In this document: in pieces, positions 53,535 to 61,898 of the stretch
How positions within the stretch are numbered: the stretch's first letter is position 1
Layout: each line of letters opens with the position of its first letter
Assembly: GCA_017303905.1 (NCBI GenBank)
Contig: JAFLBH010000001.1
Coordinates: 372,001 to 436,000 of the forward strand
Length of the DNA stretch: 64,000 nt
Source of the DNA: Bacteroidota bacterium
Lineage (GTDB): Bacteria; Bacteroidota; Bacteroidia; B-17B0; Aurantibacillaceae
Reading direction: 5' to 3'
Translations under genes and position numbers: made by a program
The notes under the pieces: generated by a model
Told to the model about the DNA's origin: nothing
The model's database searches: none
Seen by the model: only the letters and a program-made list of their open reading frames with translations

Positions 53535-55653
53535 GTTCAACAATTTCTTTATTTGATTCACGATAATTCTTTACGTCATTAAAAAATTTCAAGGCTTCTG
53601 AAAAATAACTTGAAGCAAAATTTTGAGAAGGCTCCGTTTTATTTATTTGCAACACGATATCCTTAAAACTTTTTCCTAATTCAAACTTTCCCGTTGCAAC
53701 AAAATGGGTGTCGAAATCATTAATTAAGGTATGGTGAGTATTCACATGCAAACCGGCGTCTAAGAGAATGGCTTTAGCAGCTTGTATGAAAACCGAATAA
53801 GAATCATAAATACTATCACCATAGTTTCCGGCCTTCAGATTATTCAAGCTATAGCTAAGTTTTTCTTCAGCTTCCAAAAATAAGGTCTGCACCAAATCAA
53901 TAATTACGCCAGCGCATTCTCCAACACCGATGGCTGTTTGGAATTTTTGCTCTGATCCCCAGTCGTAATACTCTTCCTCTTTTAAGTTGGAATTATCCGC
54001 CAATGGTTTCAGTAACTGATAAAAATAATCCTTCCCTTTTCTGTCGAAATAAGAATTAAAATATTCTCCTTCAAAAGCGCCTTCTTCAAAATCATTAAAC
54101 AAAGTACGCAATACATCAGGCGCGCGCTTTGACGCGACTTTAATTATTTTTTCAGCGATTCTTCCATTTCCATTGCCTAAAGTTCCTCCACCTAATAAAA
54201 CCTGAACTGCAGGAATCACATTGGTGCCTACTTTAAAAGAAGATCCATGAAATCCAATTTGCGCCAACCCGTGTTGTCCGCATGAATTCATACAGCCGCT
54301 GATTTTTATTTTGATGTCATGATTATAAATGAGTTCGGGGTATTCTTCATAAATGACCTTTTCCAACTCCACTGAAATATTCGTGCTGTTGGAGATGGCG
54401 AGATTACACGTGTCTGTTCCAGGACAAGCTGTTATGTCGCCAACAGAATCAAAACCCGGCGTAGCGAGATTTAATTTTTTAAGTTCTGCATACAAAAAAG
54501 GTAATTCCTCTTTGGATACGAACTTCAGCAAAAAGCCTTGATTAATCGTAATACGAAAATCTTCACTTAATGCATAGGTATCAATAATACCCGCGAGCTC
54601 ACGTGCATTAGCAGAAGAAATATTTCCAAGTAGAACTTTTATGTAAACACCGTAATAGCCGTTTTGCTTTTGTGCGAACGTATTAGTGCGTAACCATTGG
54701 TTATATTTAAATTCATCAATAGCAGGACTTACACTCGGTAATTTGTTTTTAAACTGAAGGATGGTTTCTGATTGTGTTTTATCAATTGCATACACTTTAT
54801 TCAGAACTGCGTTTTCCTCTTCCTTCACTAAATTCAAGAAAGCCTCTATTCCGATTTTATTAATTAAATATTTTAGTCTGGCCTTGTGACGGCTTACTCT
54901 TTCTCCGTGACGATCAAACACACGCACTACGGCTTCAACAAAAGGAATTAAATAATCCTCATGTAAAAAATCATGCGCGGTTTGCGCCACAAAAGGTTGT
55001 GCGCCCAATCCGCCACCAACCAAAACCTTAAAACCTCTTTGCTTTTTTGCATTTAACTTTGGAATGAATCCGAGGTCATGAATATAAGTTACCGCTGTAT
55101 CCTTTTCATTATTGGAAAATGCAATTTTAATTTTTCGGCCAAGTTCCTGTCCGAATGGCTTACGCAGAAAATAACTGAACACGGCGTGCGCATAAGGAGA
55201 AACATCAAACAATTCATTCGGATCAATACCGGCTTCGGCGGAAGCCGTTACGTTTCTTACGGTATTGCCGCAAGCTTCACGTAAAGTGATTTCATCTTGT
55301 TCAAGCTTTGCCCACAGCTCCGGTGTTTTATCTAAACTTACGTGGTGGATTTGAATATCCTGTCGCGTCGTTAAATGTAAGTTGCCATTAGAATATTCGT
55401 CGCTGATGGCGGCGATGCGGCGAAGCTGTTTGGTTGATATTTTACCAAACGGCAATTTAATGCGGATCATTTGCACACCTTGCTGACGCTGTCCGTATAC
55501 GCCACGCGCTAGACGGAGGCTTCTGAATTTTTCTTCATGAATTTTTCCCTCCCTGAACTCACGGATTTTCTTATCGAGTTCGATTATATCTTTTTCAACC
55601 AGAGCTTTGCCGCTGTGATTTACTAATTCTAATTCTGTTCTGAAACTTTGCAT
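53527..55653 (-). CDS. Assimilatory siroheme sulfite/nitrite reductase with C-terminal HEPN-like domain
   Basis: The 708-residue protein has two ferredoxin-like halves (RLARGVYGQRQQGVQMIRIKLP; TTRQDIQIHHV) and siroheme/4Fe-4S motifs TACPGTDTCNLA (about residues 408-415) and SGCMNSCGQHG (about 452-456). From about residue 590 a helical HEPN-like domain follows (LSYSLNNLKAGNYGDSIYDSYSVFIQAAKAIL). The operon context with CysDNH, cobA and FNR favours sulfite over nitrite as substrate. A conditional terminator and a leader peptide lie directly upstream. Confidence 0.9.
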   Translation of the reverse strand: MQSFRTELELVNHSGKALVEKDIIELDKKIREFREGKIHEEKFRSLRLARGVYGQRQQGVQMIRIKLPFGKISTKQLRRIAAISDEYSNGNLHLTTRQDIQIHHVSLDKTPELWAKLEQDEITLREACGNTVRNVTASAEAGIDPNELFDVSPYAHAVFSYFLRKPFGQELGRKIKIAFSNNEKDTAVTYIHDLGFIPKLNAKKQRGFKVLVGGGLGAQPFVAQTAHDFLHEDYLIPFVEAVVRVFDRHGERVSRHKARLKYLINKIGIEAFLNLVKEEENAVLNKVYAIDKTQSETILQFKNKLPSVSPAIDEFKYNQWLRTNTFAQKQNGYYGVYIKVLLGNISSANARELAGIIDTYALSEDFRITINQGFLLKFVSKEELPFLYAELKKLNLATPGFDSVGDITACPGTDTCNLAISNSTNISVELEKVIYEEYPELIYNHDIKIKISGCMNSCGQHGLAQIGFHGSSFKVGTNVIPAVQVLLGGGTLGNGNGRIAEKIIKVASKRAPDVLRTLFNDFEEGAFEGEYFNSYFDRKGKDYFYQLLKPLADNSNLKEEEYYDWGSEQKFQTAIGVGECAGVIIDLVQTLFLEAEEKLSYSLNNLKAGNYGDSIYDSYSVFIQAAKAILLDAGLHVNTHHTLINDFDTHFVATGKFELGKSFKDIVLQINKTEPSQNFASSYFSEALKFFNDVKNYRESNKEIVEHA

Positions 55654-55680
55654 TTTGTTATTCTTAATTGTTTAAAATAA

Positions 55681-55712
55681 AAAACCCTTCTCGTTTTAGG
55701 CGGAAGGGTTTT
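55681..55712 (-). terminator. Attenuator terminator before the sulfite reductase gene
   Basis: On the minus strand AAAACCCTTC (55712-55703) and GAAGGGTTTT (55690-55681) form a perfect 10-bp stem with a 12-base loop, followed by TTATTTT. It ends 28 bases before the ATG of the gene it would block. The loop side CTTCCGC (55706-55700) is complementary to GCGGAAG (55749-55743) at the end of the leader ORF, an antiterminator. Confidence 0.75.
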
Positions 55713-55739
55713 AATTACCAAATAAACACTAAATACGTA

Positions 55740-55823
55740 TTACTTCCGCTTAAACGACATCCACATCTTGCAACACATCATGTTGGAAGAGATTGATAGT
55801 ATATGTAAGCGATTGTTTTTCAT
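55740..55823 (-). CDS. Met/Cys-rich leader peptide upstream of sulfite reductase
   Basis: A 27-codon frame starts at ATG 55823, about ten bases after a -7 element, and stops at TAA 55742-55740. It reads MKNNRLHILSISSN-MMCCKMWM-SFKRK: four Met, two Cys and one Trp codon among eight. The last codons (CGG AAG) contain GCGGAAG, which can pair with the 5' part of the following terminator. A ribosome held at the Cys/Met codons would leave that segment free; one reaching the stop would cover it. Confidence 0.75.
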   Translation of the reverse strand: MKNNRLHILSISSNMMCCKMWMSFKRK

Positions 55824-55833
55824 ATTAACGGCA

Positions 55834-55864
55834 CAAAGTAAAATCAATTTTTTTAAGCCTGCAA
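55834..55864 (-). promoter_or_regulatory. Promoter of the sulfite reductase leader
   Basis: On the minus strand TTG (55864-55862), a 20-base spacer and TTACTTTG (55841-55834) match TTG-N20-TAnnTTTG with one mismatch. Transcription would start only a few bases before the leader ATG at 55823. Confidence 0.6.
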
Positions 55865-55890
55865 GAAAAAATGGCATTATTTTCTATTCT

Positions 55891-55907
55891 CCTATCGGAT
55901 AAATAGG
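55891..55907. promoter_or_regulatory. Candidate Rrf2-family operator upstream of the sulfur operon
   Basis: CCTAT-CGGATAA-ATAGG is a perfect 5-N7-5 inverted repeat about 27 bases upstream of the -33 element. It matches the operator-like sequence at the rrf2 promoter (minus strand CCTAC-CTAATAA-GTAGT, 56420-56404) at 12 of 17 positions. Confidence 0.5.
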
Positions 55908-55932
55908 ATATAATGGTCTGGAAAGCCCGTTT

Positions 55933-56382
55933 TTACTGCAATCCATACTTTTTCATGAGCTTCTTTTCACGCTTTAAAATATCTGACAGACTCGTTTTGG
56001 AAAGGATTTTTATGCTGGCCTCACGTACTTCCAGCACCACATCGCGTAAGCCGCAAGTCTCCTCATCCTTACATTCTTCGCATCTTTCATAAAAATTTAA
56101 ACTCACACAAGGTAATAACGCAATTGGTCCGCCCGTTGAGCGAATGATTGTACTCAGCATAACTTCCTCCGGGTGTTTTGTAAGATAGTATCCCCCCGTA
56201 GGGCCCATTTTACTTTTTACTATTCCCTGATGGCGTAACTCCAATAAAATTGCTTCCAGAAATTTGCGGGGAATTTTTTCAGTCTCCGCAATTTCTGAAA
56301 TAGCAAGCGGCTTTAATCCGTTATAATTCTTCGCTAAAGCCAACAAGGCTTTGATAGCGTATTTTGATTTCTTAGGTAACAT
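55933..56382 (-). CDS. Rrf2 family transcriptional regulator
   Basis: The 149-residue protein has the Rrf2 winged helix (KKSKYAIKALLALAKNYN, LAISEIAETEKIPRKFLEAILLELRHQGIVKSKMGPTGGYYL) and a cysteine-rich effector region (PCVSLNFYERCEECKDEETCGLRDV) able to hold an Fe-S cluster. The family includes IscR, NsrR and the cysteine regulator CymR. Its position at the head of the sulfur cluster suggests it controls that cluster and itself. Confidence 0.9.
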   Translation of the reverse strand: MLPKKSKYAIKALLALAKNYNGLKPLAISEIAETEKIPRKFLEAILLELRHQGIVKSKMGPTGGYYLTKHPEEVMLSTIIRSTGGPIALLPCVSLNFYERCEECKDEETCGLRDVVLEVREASIKILSKTSLSDILKREKKLMKKYGLQ

Positions 56383-56396
56383 ATATTCTGATTACC

Positions 56397-56420
56397 CAAA
56401 TATACTACTTATTAGGTAGG
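56397..56420 (-). promoter_or_regulatory. rrf2 promoter with overlapping operator
   Basis: On the minus strand TATATTTG (56404-56397) is a perfect -7 element 14 bases before the rrf2 ATG. The inverted repeat CTAC-N7-GTAG (56419-56405) lies directly against it, as expected for autorepression. Confidence 0.55.
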
Positions 56421-56428
56421 ATATAAAA

Positions 56429-56983
56429 TCAGTTGAATTTTTTTAATCCCACTCTTATACCAACGTTAGCGGTTACCAAAGGATTGCTTCGGCTATCCAT
56501 AAACATTTTATTAATCACTACGTTTGCACTGGGATAAAACACGCTGAAGAATCCCTTTTTAGCAAAGGGTTTAAAGTTATATCCCACTTCAAAACCTAAT
56601 CCGCTTCTGTGAAAAATATTTCTTTCCATTCCCATCACTGATTCAACTGGATGGTGCATATAAGTATGATGGGCGACTTCATGATGATGCGCAAAACCTC
56701 CTCCCACAAACAAACCGAAATCAAAATTATAACGATAATGAATATTAATGGGTCCGCTTATTTCCATGTTACGGAAATTATATACCTCACGAACGCGTAT
56801 ATCGATGCTGCTGTTTTTGTTTAAGAACACTCCTATGGCTCCACCAACACCGGCAACGGCATCGGATTGCTGCACGCCCCCGCTTATTGTTCCCTCTAAA
56901 TAAATTTTATGATTGTTGTTTTGAGCCTTAACGGTTTGCACAATTATCATTGTACATAACACGATACTTCTTGTCGTTTTCAT
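56429..56983 (-). CDS. Hypothetical outer-membrane beta-barrel protein
   Basis: The 184-residue protein has a signal peptide (MKTTRSIVLCTMIIVQTVKAQ), then alternating strands with aromatic ends and a C-terminal strand (PLVTANVGIRVGLKKF), typical of small OmpA/OmpW-like barrels. A His-rich loop (GGGFAHHHEVAHHTYMHH, near residues 96-113) stands out and could bind metal. I do not recognise a specific family. Confidence 0.7.
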   Translation of the reverse strand: MKTTRSIVLCTMIIVQTVKAQNNNHKIYLEGTISGGVQQSDAVAGVGGAIGVFLNKNSSIDIRVREVYNFRNMEISGPINIHYRYNFDFGLFVGGGFAHHHEVAHHTYMHHPVESVMGMERNIFHRSGLGFEVGYNFKPFAKKGFFSVFYPSANVVINKMFMDSRSNPLVTANVGIRVGLKKFN

Positions 56984-57115
56984 ACGTATATGGTTTTAGA
57001 AGTAAACGTGTTTTCATAGCTGTTTTGAACCTTTCTTATTCAACTATACGGCCAACAAATATAAATGGTTGGGTGATAATTATAAAAAAACGTTAATTTG
57101 CATAAAACTATTTTT

Positions 57116-57628
57116 ATGTCAGTAATTCTTCCGGTGAATGGTGTTAGTCCGAAACTTGGACTTAATTGTTTTGTAGCGCCAAATGCAACTATTGTTGGTG
57201 ATGTTATCATGGGCGACGATTGCAGTGTTTGGTTTAATGCCGTTGTGCGTGGTGACGTGAACAGTATTAGAATTGGTAATAAGGTAAACATTCAGGATGG
57301 TGCGGTTTTACATTGCACCTATCAAAAAACAAAAGTTCACTTGGGTAATAATGTTTCGATTGGACACAATGCCATTGTACACGGTTGTACGGTTCACGAT
57401 AATGTATTAATAGGAATGGGCGCCATAGTTATGGATAATTGCGAGATTGGAAGTAACACCATTATTGCGGCCGGTGCAGTTGTGACTGAAGGAACGAAAG
57501 TTCCGAGTGGTTGCATCTTTGCGGGAGTTCCTGCCAAAAAAGTAAAAGATATCTCCGAAGAATTAATAAGCGGTGAAATAGACAGAATCGCCAACAACTA
57601 TTTAATGTATAGCAGCTGGTTCAAATAA
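57116..57628 (+). CDS. Gamma-carbonic anhydrase family protein
   Basis: The ATG at 57116 replaces an upstream TTG. A TTAATTTG -7-like element lies at about 57093-57100. The 170-residue protein is a left-handed beta-helix of hexapeptide repeats (GDVIMGDDCSVWFNAVVRGDV; IGHNAIVHGCTVHDNVLIGMGA), with His residues placed as in gamma-carbonic anhydrases. YrdA/PaaY-type members often have weak activity, so the enzyme function is probable, not certain. Confidence 0.88.
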   Translation: MSVILPVNGVSPKLGLNCFVAPNATIVGDVIMGDDCSVWFNAVVRGDVNSIRIGNKVNIQDGAVLHCTYQKTKVHLGNNVSIGHNAIVHGCTVHDNVLIGMGAIVMDNCEIGSNTIIAAGAVVTEGTKVPSGCIFAGVPAKKVKDISEELISGEIDRIANNYLMYSSWFK

Positions 57629-57629
57629 T

Positions 57630-58463
57630 TTACAACTGCAAATGTTCTGATTTTATTTCCTTACCAAAAAAGCGTGAAGCCTGCTCGTCGAAATTATGCG
57701 GCATTTCGGTAGTAAAAAACTTTAAGCTCCCGCCCTTGCTGCATTTGGCATCCATTTCCGGGTGACGTTTTAAATAATCTGACAATCCTTTAGAAACAAT
57801 TTCGCCCTGTGAAAGTATGGTGATGTGCTGAGGGAGATATTGTTTGATTTTATTCAACAGTAATGGATAATGTGTGCATCCTAAAATAACAGTATCGATT
57901 TTGTCGGATTGACGCAAAAGATTCTTAATGTGTTGCTCTACAAAATAATTAGAGCCTTCATTATTAAACTCGTTGTTCTCAATGAGCGGTACCCACATCG
58001 GACAAGCTTCCTGAAACACTTTAACCTCTGGGAAAAACTTTTCTATCTCTATGGGATAAGAATTAGAAGTGACTGTGCCTGTAGTTCCTAAAACTCCTAC
58101 ATGCTTGGTTTTGGAAAAATTTCCAACGACTTCGGTGGTTGGTCGTATAACGCCCAGCACCCTGCGGCTTGGATCAATATTCGGTAAATCCTTTTGCTGA
58201 ATGTTACGAAGCGCCTTTGCCGAAGCTGTATTACAAGCCAAAATCACCAAATGACAACCCTTGGCAAATAAATGATTAACGCACTCCAAAGTATATTGAT
58301 ACACCGTTTCAAAACTACGCGTTCCGTATGGCGCGCGGGCATTGTCACCCAAGTATAAATAATCGTATTGCGGCAATTCCTTCACGATTTCCTTCATGAC
58401 GGTTAATCCGCCATAACCCGAATCAAAAATGCCGATTGGTGAATATGTTTTGCTTGTACTCAT
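57630..58463 (-). CDS. murI: Glutamate racemase
   Basis: The 277-residue enzyme provides D-glutamate for peptidoglycan. It shows IGIFDSGYGGLTVMKEI, LYLGDNARAPYG, the first catalytic cysteine in LACNTASAKAL and the second in LGCTHYPLL. It converges with the carbonic anhydrase gene with 1 base between stops and abuts the porin gene upstream. Confidence 0.95.
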   Translation of the reverse strand: MSTSKTYSPIGIFDSGYGGLTVMKEIVKELPQYDYLYLGDNARAPYGTRSFETVYQYTLECVNHLFAKGCHLVILACNTASAKALRNIQQKDLPNIDPSRRVLGVIRPTTEVVGNFSKTKHVGVLGTTGTVTSNSYPIEIEKFFPEVKVFQEACPMWVPLIENNEFNNEGSNYFVEQHIKNLLRQSDKIDTVILGCTHYPLLLNKIKQYLPQHITILSQGEIVSKGLSDYLKRHPEMDAKCSKGGSLKFFTTEMPHNFDEQASRFFGKEIKSEHLQL

Positions 58464-59612
58464 TTAAAAAGAAACATCCAGACACAATATAAACTCGTAG
58501 CGCTGGTTAGTCTTGTATTTTTTTTCTTTAAAGATAGCATTTTCCGATTGCAAAATTCTTCCTTCTGCACTTAATGCTACATTAGAAAACGGTTTATACT
58601 CTACTCCCAAAGTGGTTCCCATTACATTGTCGCCAAATGAAATTGCCCCGGTCAGCGCTCTGTTTGGATCCGACAAATATTCTCCACGCAAATACAATGA
58701 TGACTTTTTAATGTACTGATACTTCAACACCGCTAATCCACTATAAAACACAGCGTTCTTTGTCGTGTCCTTTAAATCAGAATTTTCTTGCCAGCCATAA
58801 TTGGCCTCAAGAGCTACGCTTAACTTATTAAACTTCATGGTAGCATATAAATCATTGTAATATCGCCTTTGCTTTAAACTCACCGTATCAGGCGTTTCAT
58901 CCCCTGTTACAAAATTATAAGTGATTGAAATTTTATCGTTGGGATCGTACACCGCTGAAAAACCAAATAACTTATCCTTATTATAATCTACTAAAGTGTT
59001 GAAGCTGTTAAACGCGTTCAATTGTAAGGAGAGTTTTGAGTTTAAAACATACGTTAATTTGGCGCCTGCAAAATAATACGGTTCGAAATTATCTACCAAC
59101 GACATGCTAGTGGCAATGTTTTCGCGCGGCTGTGTGCTTTCAACACCAATATGCGATCGAAAAGCGCCCGCATCCAACCACAAGCCTTTCACAATCCGAA
59201 AACCCACATTCGCTTCTTGAATCATGTTTAGTTCTGAAGGCCATATGGCTTTGGGAATATCACCGAAGTGCAATCCAAAATTTCCTCTCACATTTTTACT
59301 GTTATACTTTAAGGAAATCAAGGCCATGTTCAATCCGAACTCTTTATTGCGTGGAGCTACCGCCGGTGCCTGAACCATTCCATTTATGTTTGTCTCATCA
59401 GAATAATACGCATAATAAGTTGAAACATACCCGCCAATTAAAAAGGCGGCCTCGTCTGTTGTCTTGCGAGATATTCCAATACCACCAAATAATGCCGTAG
59501 AGTCATGCTGTATGGTGAAAGGCTTTTTCTTTGAAAGTGTGTCTTGTGCGTTCGAATAAAACACGCTAAAAAGCAAACTAAAAAATAAAATGGAAAAAGT
59601 GCCTTTTTTCAT
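58464..59612 (-). CDS. Porin-like outer-membrane beta-barrel protein (BBP2-like)
   Basis: The ATG at 59612 gives the signal peptide MKKGTFSILFFSLLFSVFYSNA; longer frames lack it. The 382-residue protein is rich in amphipathic strands with aromatic belts (GGYVSTYYAYY, LWLDAGAFRSHIG, YYFAGAKLTYVLN) and ends with a phenylalanine (YEFILCLDVSF), the mark of an outer-membrane barrel. It resembles the putative beta-barrel porin-2 family. It is directly adjacent to murI (no gap). Confidence 0.8.
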   Translation of the reverse strand: MKKGTFSILFFSLLFSVFYSNAQDTLSKKKPFTIQHDSTALFGGIGISRKTTDEAAFLIGGYVSTYYAYYSDETNINGMVQAPAVAPRNKEFGLNMALISLKYNSKNVRGNFGLHFGDIPKAIWPSELNMIQEANVGFRIVKGLWLDAGAFRSHIGVESTQPRENIATSMSLVDNFEPYYFAGAKLTYVLNSKLSLQLNAFNSFNTLVDYNKDKLFGFSAVYDPNDKISITYNFVTGDETPDTVSLKQRRYYNDLYATMKFNKLSVALEANYGWQENSDLKDTTKNAVFYSGLAVLKYQYIKKSSLYLRGEYLSDPNRALTGAISFGDNVMGTTLGVEYKPFSNVALSAEGRILQSENAIFKEKKYKTNQRYEFILCLDVSF

Positions 59613-59656
59613 TACAACAAAACTAAGAATTTCTTTCGGTTTAAGGCGGGTAATTG

Positions 59657-59664
59657 TATTTTTG
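59657..59664 (+). promoter_or_regulatory. -7 element giving a near-leaderless DUF5522 mRNA
   Basis: TATTTTTG matches TAnnTTTG; the ATG follows after CAT. The arrangement repeats that seen at rlmN and trmH and decides the start at 59668. Confidence 0.6.
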
Positions 59665-59667
59665 CAT

Positions 59668-59844
59668 ATGTTTAACAAGCAACTCGACCCCGAAGATTAT
59701 TACCTTAGTCCTGAAGGTTATATAGTTTTTACTGAGAAATATCATCTTAAACGGGGTTATTGTTGCAAAAGCGGATGTAAACATTGTCCGTATGGTTACA
59801 ATAAAAAAACAGGAAAGTTTGATAAAGACAAATCGAAAGATTAA
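59668..59844 (+). CDS. DUF5522 small cysteine protein
   Basis: The 58-residue protein has the compact motif YYLSPEGYIVFTEKYHLKRG followed by CCKSGCKHCPYGY. The four closely spaced cysteines suggest a small metal-binding knuckle. The family is widespread in Bacteroidota and of unknown role. The start is chosen by the adjacent promoter; a longer frame overlaps the divergent porin gene. hutU starts 19 bases later. Confidence 0.85.
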   Translation: MFNKQLDPEDYYLSPEGYIVFTEKYHLKRGYCCKSGCKHCPYGYNKKTGKFDKDKSKD

Positions 59845-59863
59845 AACATTAAGATAAGCTGTC

Positions 59864-61873
59864 ATGGACATAAAAGATTTTCAAAATTTGGTTTTAAGCG
59901 GAATTCCTTCAAAGCTTCCGAAAGCAAAACCATACGAAACAAACATCAATCACGCACCCAAGCGAAAAGACATTTTAACGAGTGAGGAAAAGAAATTAGC
60001 GGTACGCAACGCATTGCGTTATTTCGATGAAAAGCATCATGCACTATTAGCCAAAGAATTTGCTGAAGAATTAAAAACCTACGGACGAATTTATATGTAT
60101 CGTTTTCGTCCGGATTATAAAATTTACGCGCGACCAATCAACGATTATCCGCACAAAAGTAAACAAGCTGCTGCTATCATGCACATGTTAAGCAACAACT
60201 TGGATTATGCCGTTGCACAACATCCGCACGAATTAATAACCTATGGAGGCAACGGTGCTGTGTTTCAGAATTGGGCACAATACCTGTTAACGATGCAATA
60301 TCTGGCTACTATGACCGATGAACAAACCCTCGTGTTATATAGTGGTCACCCGATGGGATTGTTCCCTTCACATAAAGACGCGCCACGTGTTGTTGTTACA
60401 AATGGTATGATGATTCCTAATTACAGCAAACCTGATGATTGGGAAAAATTTAATGCGCTTGGTGTTACGCAATACGGACAAATGACGGCCGGTTCATTTA
60501 TGTATATTGGTCCGCAAGGTATTGTACACGGAACAACAATTACCGTAATGAATGCCGCACGAAAAATTTCAAAATCTGAAGAAGACCGTAAAGGGAAGCT
60601 GTTTATTACTGCAGGACTTGGCGGAATGAGTGGCGCTCAACCAAAAGCAGCGCGCATTGCGGGATTGGTTTCAATCACTGCTGAAATAAATCCAAAGGCT
60701 ACACACACACGTCATTCTCAGAAATGGGTTGACGAAGTGTTTGATGATTTGGATAAATTAATTCCCCGTGTTAAAAAAGCGGTTGAAGCAAAAGAAGCTG
60801 TTTCCATTGCTTACCAGGGGAATGTTGTTGATTTATGGGAGCGTATTGTTAAAGAAAACATCAAAGTTGATATCGGCTCCGATCAAACATCTTTGCATAA
60901 TCCATGGGCAGGCGGTTATTATCCTGTAGGATTTTCATTGGAAGAAAGTAATAAAATGATGGCCGAAAATCCTGAACAATTTAAGAATGAAGTTCAGAAG
61001 ACATTGGTGCGTCATATTAATGCTGTAAACACACTCACGGCAAAAGGCATGTATTTCTTCGATTACGGTAATGCCTTCTTGTTGGAAGTATCACGTGCCG
61101 GTGGAGATGTGTTTAAACCAAACAGCAAGGATTTCAAGTATAATTCATACGTGCAGGATATTTTAGGTCCGATGTGTTTTGATTATGGTTTCGGACCATT
61201 CCGTTGGGTTTGTACCAGTGCGAATGAAAATGATTTAAGAAAAACAGATGAGATCGCGCTTGCGGTTTTGGAAGACATGCATAAAAACGCGCCTGAAGAA
61301 ATTAAACAACAGCTAAGCGATAATATCATTTGGATCCGTGATGCGATGAAAAATAATTTAGTAGTGGGATCACAGGCACGCATCTTGTATGCCGACAGTG
61401 AAGCGCGCGTTCGTATCGCAGAAGCTATGAATAAGGCGATTGCGGAAGGGAAAATTACAGCCCCTGTTGTTTTGGGTCGCGACCATCACGATGTAAGCGG
61501 AACAGACTCTCCTTACAGAGAAACATCAAATATTTATGATGGTTCTAAATTTACTGCCGACATGGCTGTACAAAATTTTGTGGGCGACGGATTCAGAGGG
61601 GCAACCTGGATTAGTTTACATAATGGCGGAGGTGTTGGTTGGGGAGAAGTAATTAATGGCGGATTTGGTTTAGTGTTAGATGGTAGCAGTGATGCCGACC
61701 GTAGGTTAAAACAAATGTTGTTTTGGGATGTAAACAATGGTATTGCCAGAAGAAGTTGGGCGCGAAACAAAGAAGCTTTGTTTGCGATTAAGCGCGAAAT
61801 GCAACGCACACCGAATTTAAAGGTAACACTTCCTAATTTAGTAAATGATTCGCTACTTGACAGTTTGTTCTGA
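59864..61873 (+). CDS. hutU: Urocanate hydratase
   Basis: The enzyme converts urocanate to imidazolone propionate in histidine breakdown. Motifs include HPHELITYGGNGAVFQNWAQY, LFITAGLGGMSGAQPKAA (NAD-binding), DQTSLHNPWAGGYYPVG and SLHNGGGVGWGEVINGGFG. At 669 residues it is the longer form; many bacterial HutU proteins have about 555. No other hut gene is in the window. Confidence 0.95.
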   Translation: MDIKDFQNLVLSGIPSKLPKAKPYETNINHAPKRKDILTSEEKKLAVRNALRYFDEKHHALLAKEFAEELKTYGRIYMYRFRPDYKIYARPINDYPHKSKQAAAIMHMLSNNLDYAVAQHPHELITYGGNGAVFQNWAQYLLTMQYLATMTDEQTLVLYSGHPMGLFPSHKDAPRVVVTNGMMIPNYSKPDDWEKFNALGVTQYGQMTAGSFMYIGPQGIVHGTTITVMNAARKISKSEEDRKGKLFITAGLGGMSGAQPKAARIAGLVSITAEINPKATHTRHSQKWVDEVFDDLDKLIPRVKKAVEAKEAVSIAYQGNVVDLWERIVKENIKVDIGSDQTSLHNPWAGGYYPVGFSLEESNKMMAENPEQFKNEVQKTLVRHINAVNTLTAKGMYFFDYGNAFLLEVSRAGGDVFKPNSKDFKYNSYVQDILGPMCFDYGFGPFRWVCTSANENDLRKTDEIALAVLEDMHKNAPEEIKQQLSDNIIWIRDAMKNNLVVGSQARILYADSEARVRIAEAMNKAIAEGKITAPVVLGRDHHDVSGTDSPYRETSNIYDGSKFTADMAVQNFVGDGFRGATWISLHNGGGVGWGEVINGGFGLVLDGSSDADRRLKQMLFWDVNNGIARRSWARNKEALFAIKREMQRTPNLKVTLPNLVNDSLLDSLF

Positions 61874-61898
61874 TTAATTTAATTTATTCAAATTTTAG

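Noticed and set aside
55654..55932. SAM or other sulfur riboswitch upstream of sulfite reductase
   Set aside because: I could not find the kink-turn or SAM-I/II core; the in-frame Cys/Met codons and terminator explain the leader better.
59590..59667. Longer N-terminus for the DUF5522 protein
   Set aside because: It overlaps the signal peptide region of the divergent porin gene and contains the -7 element.
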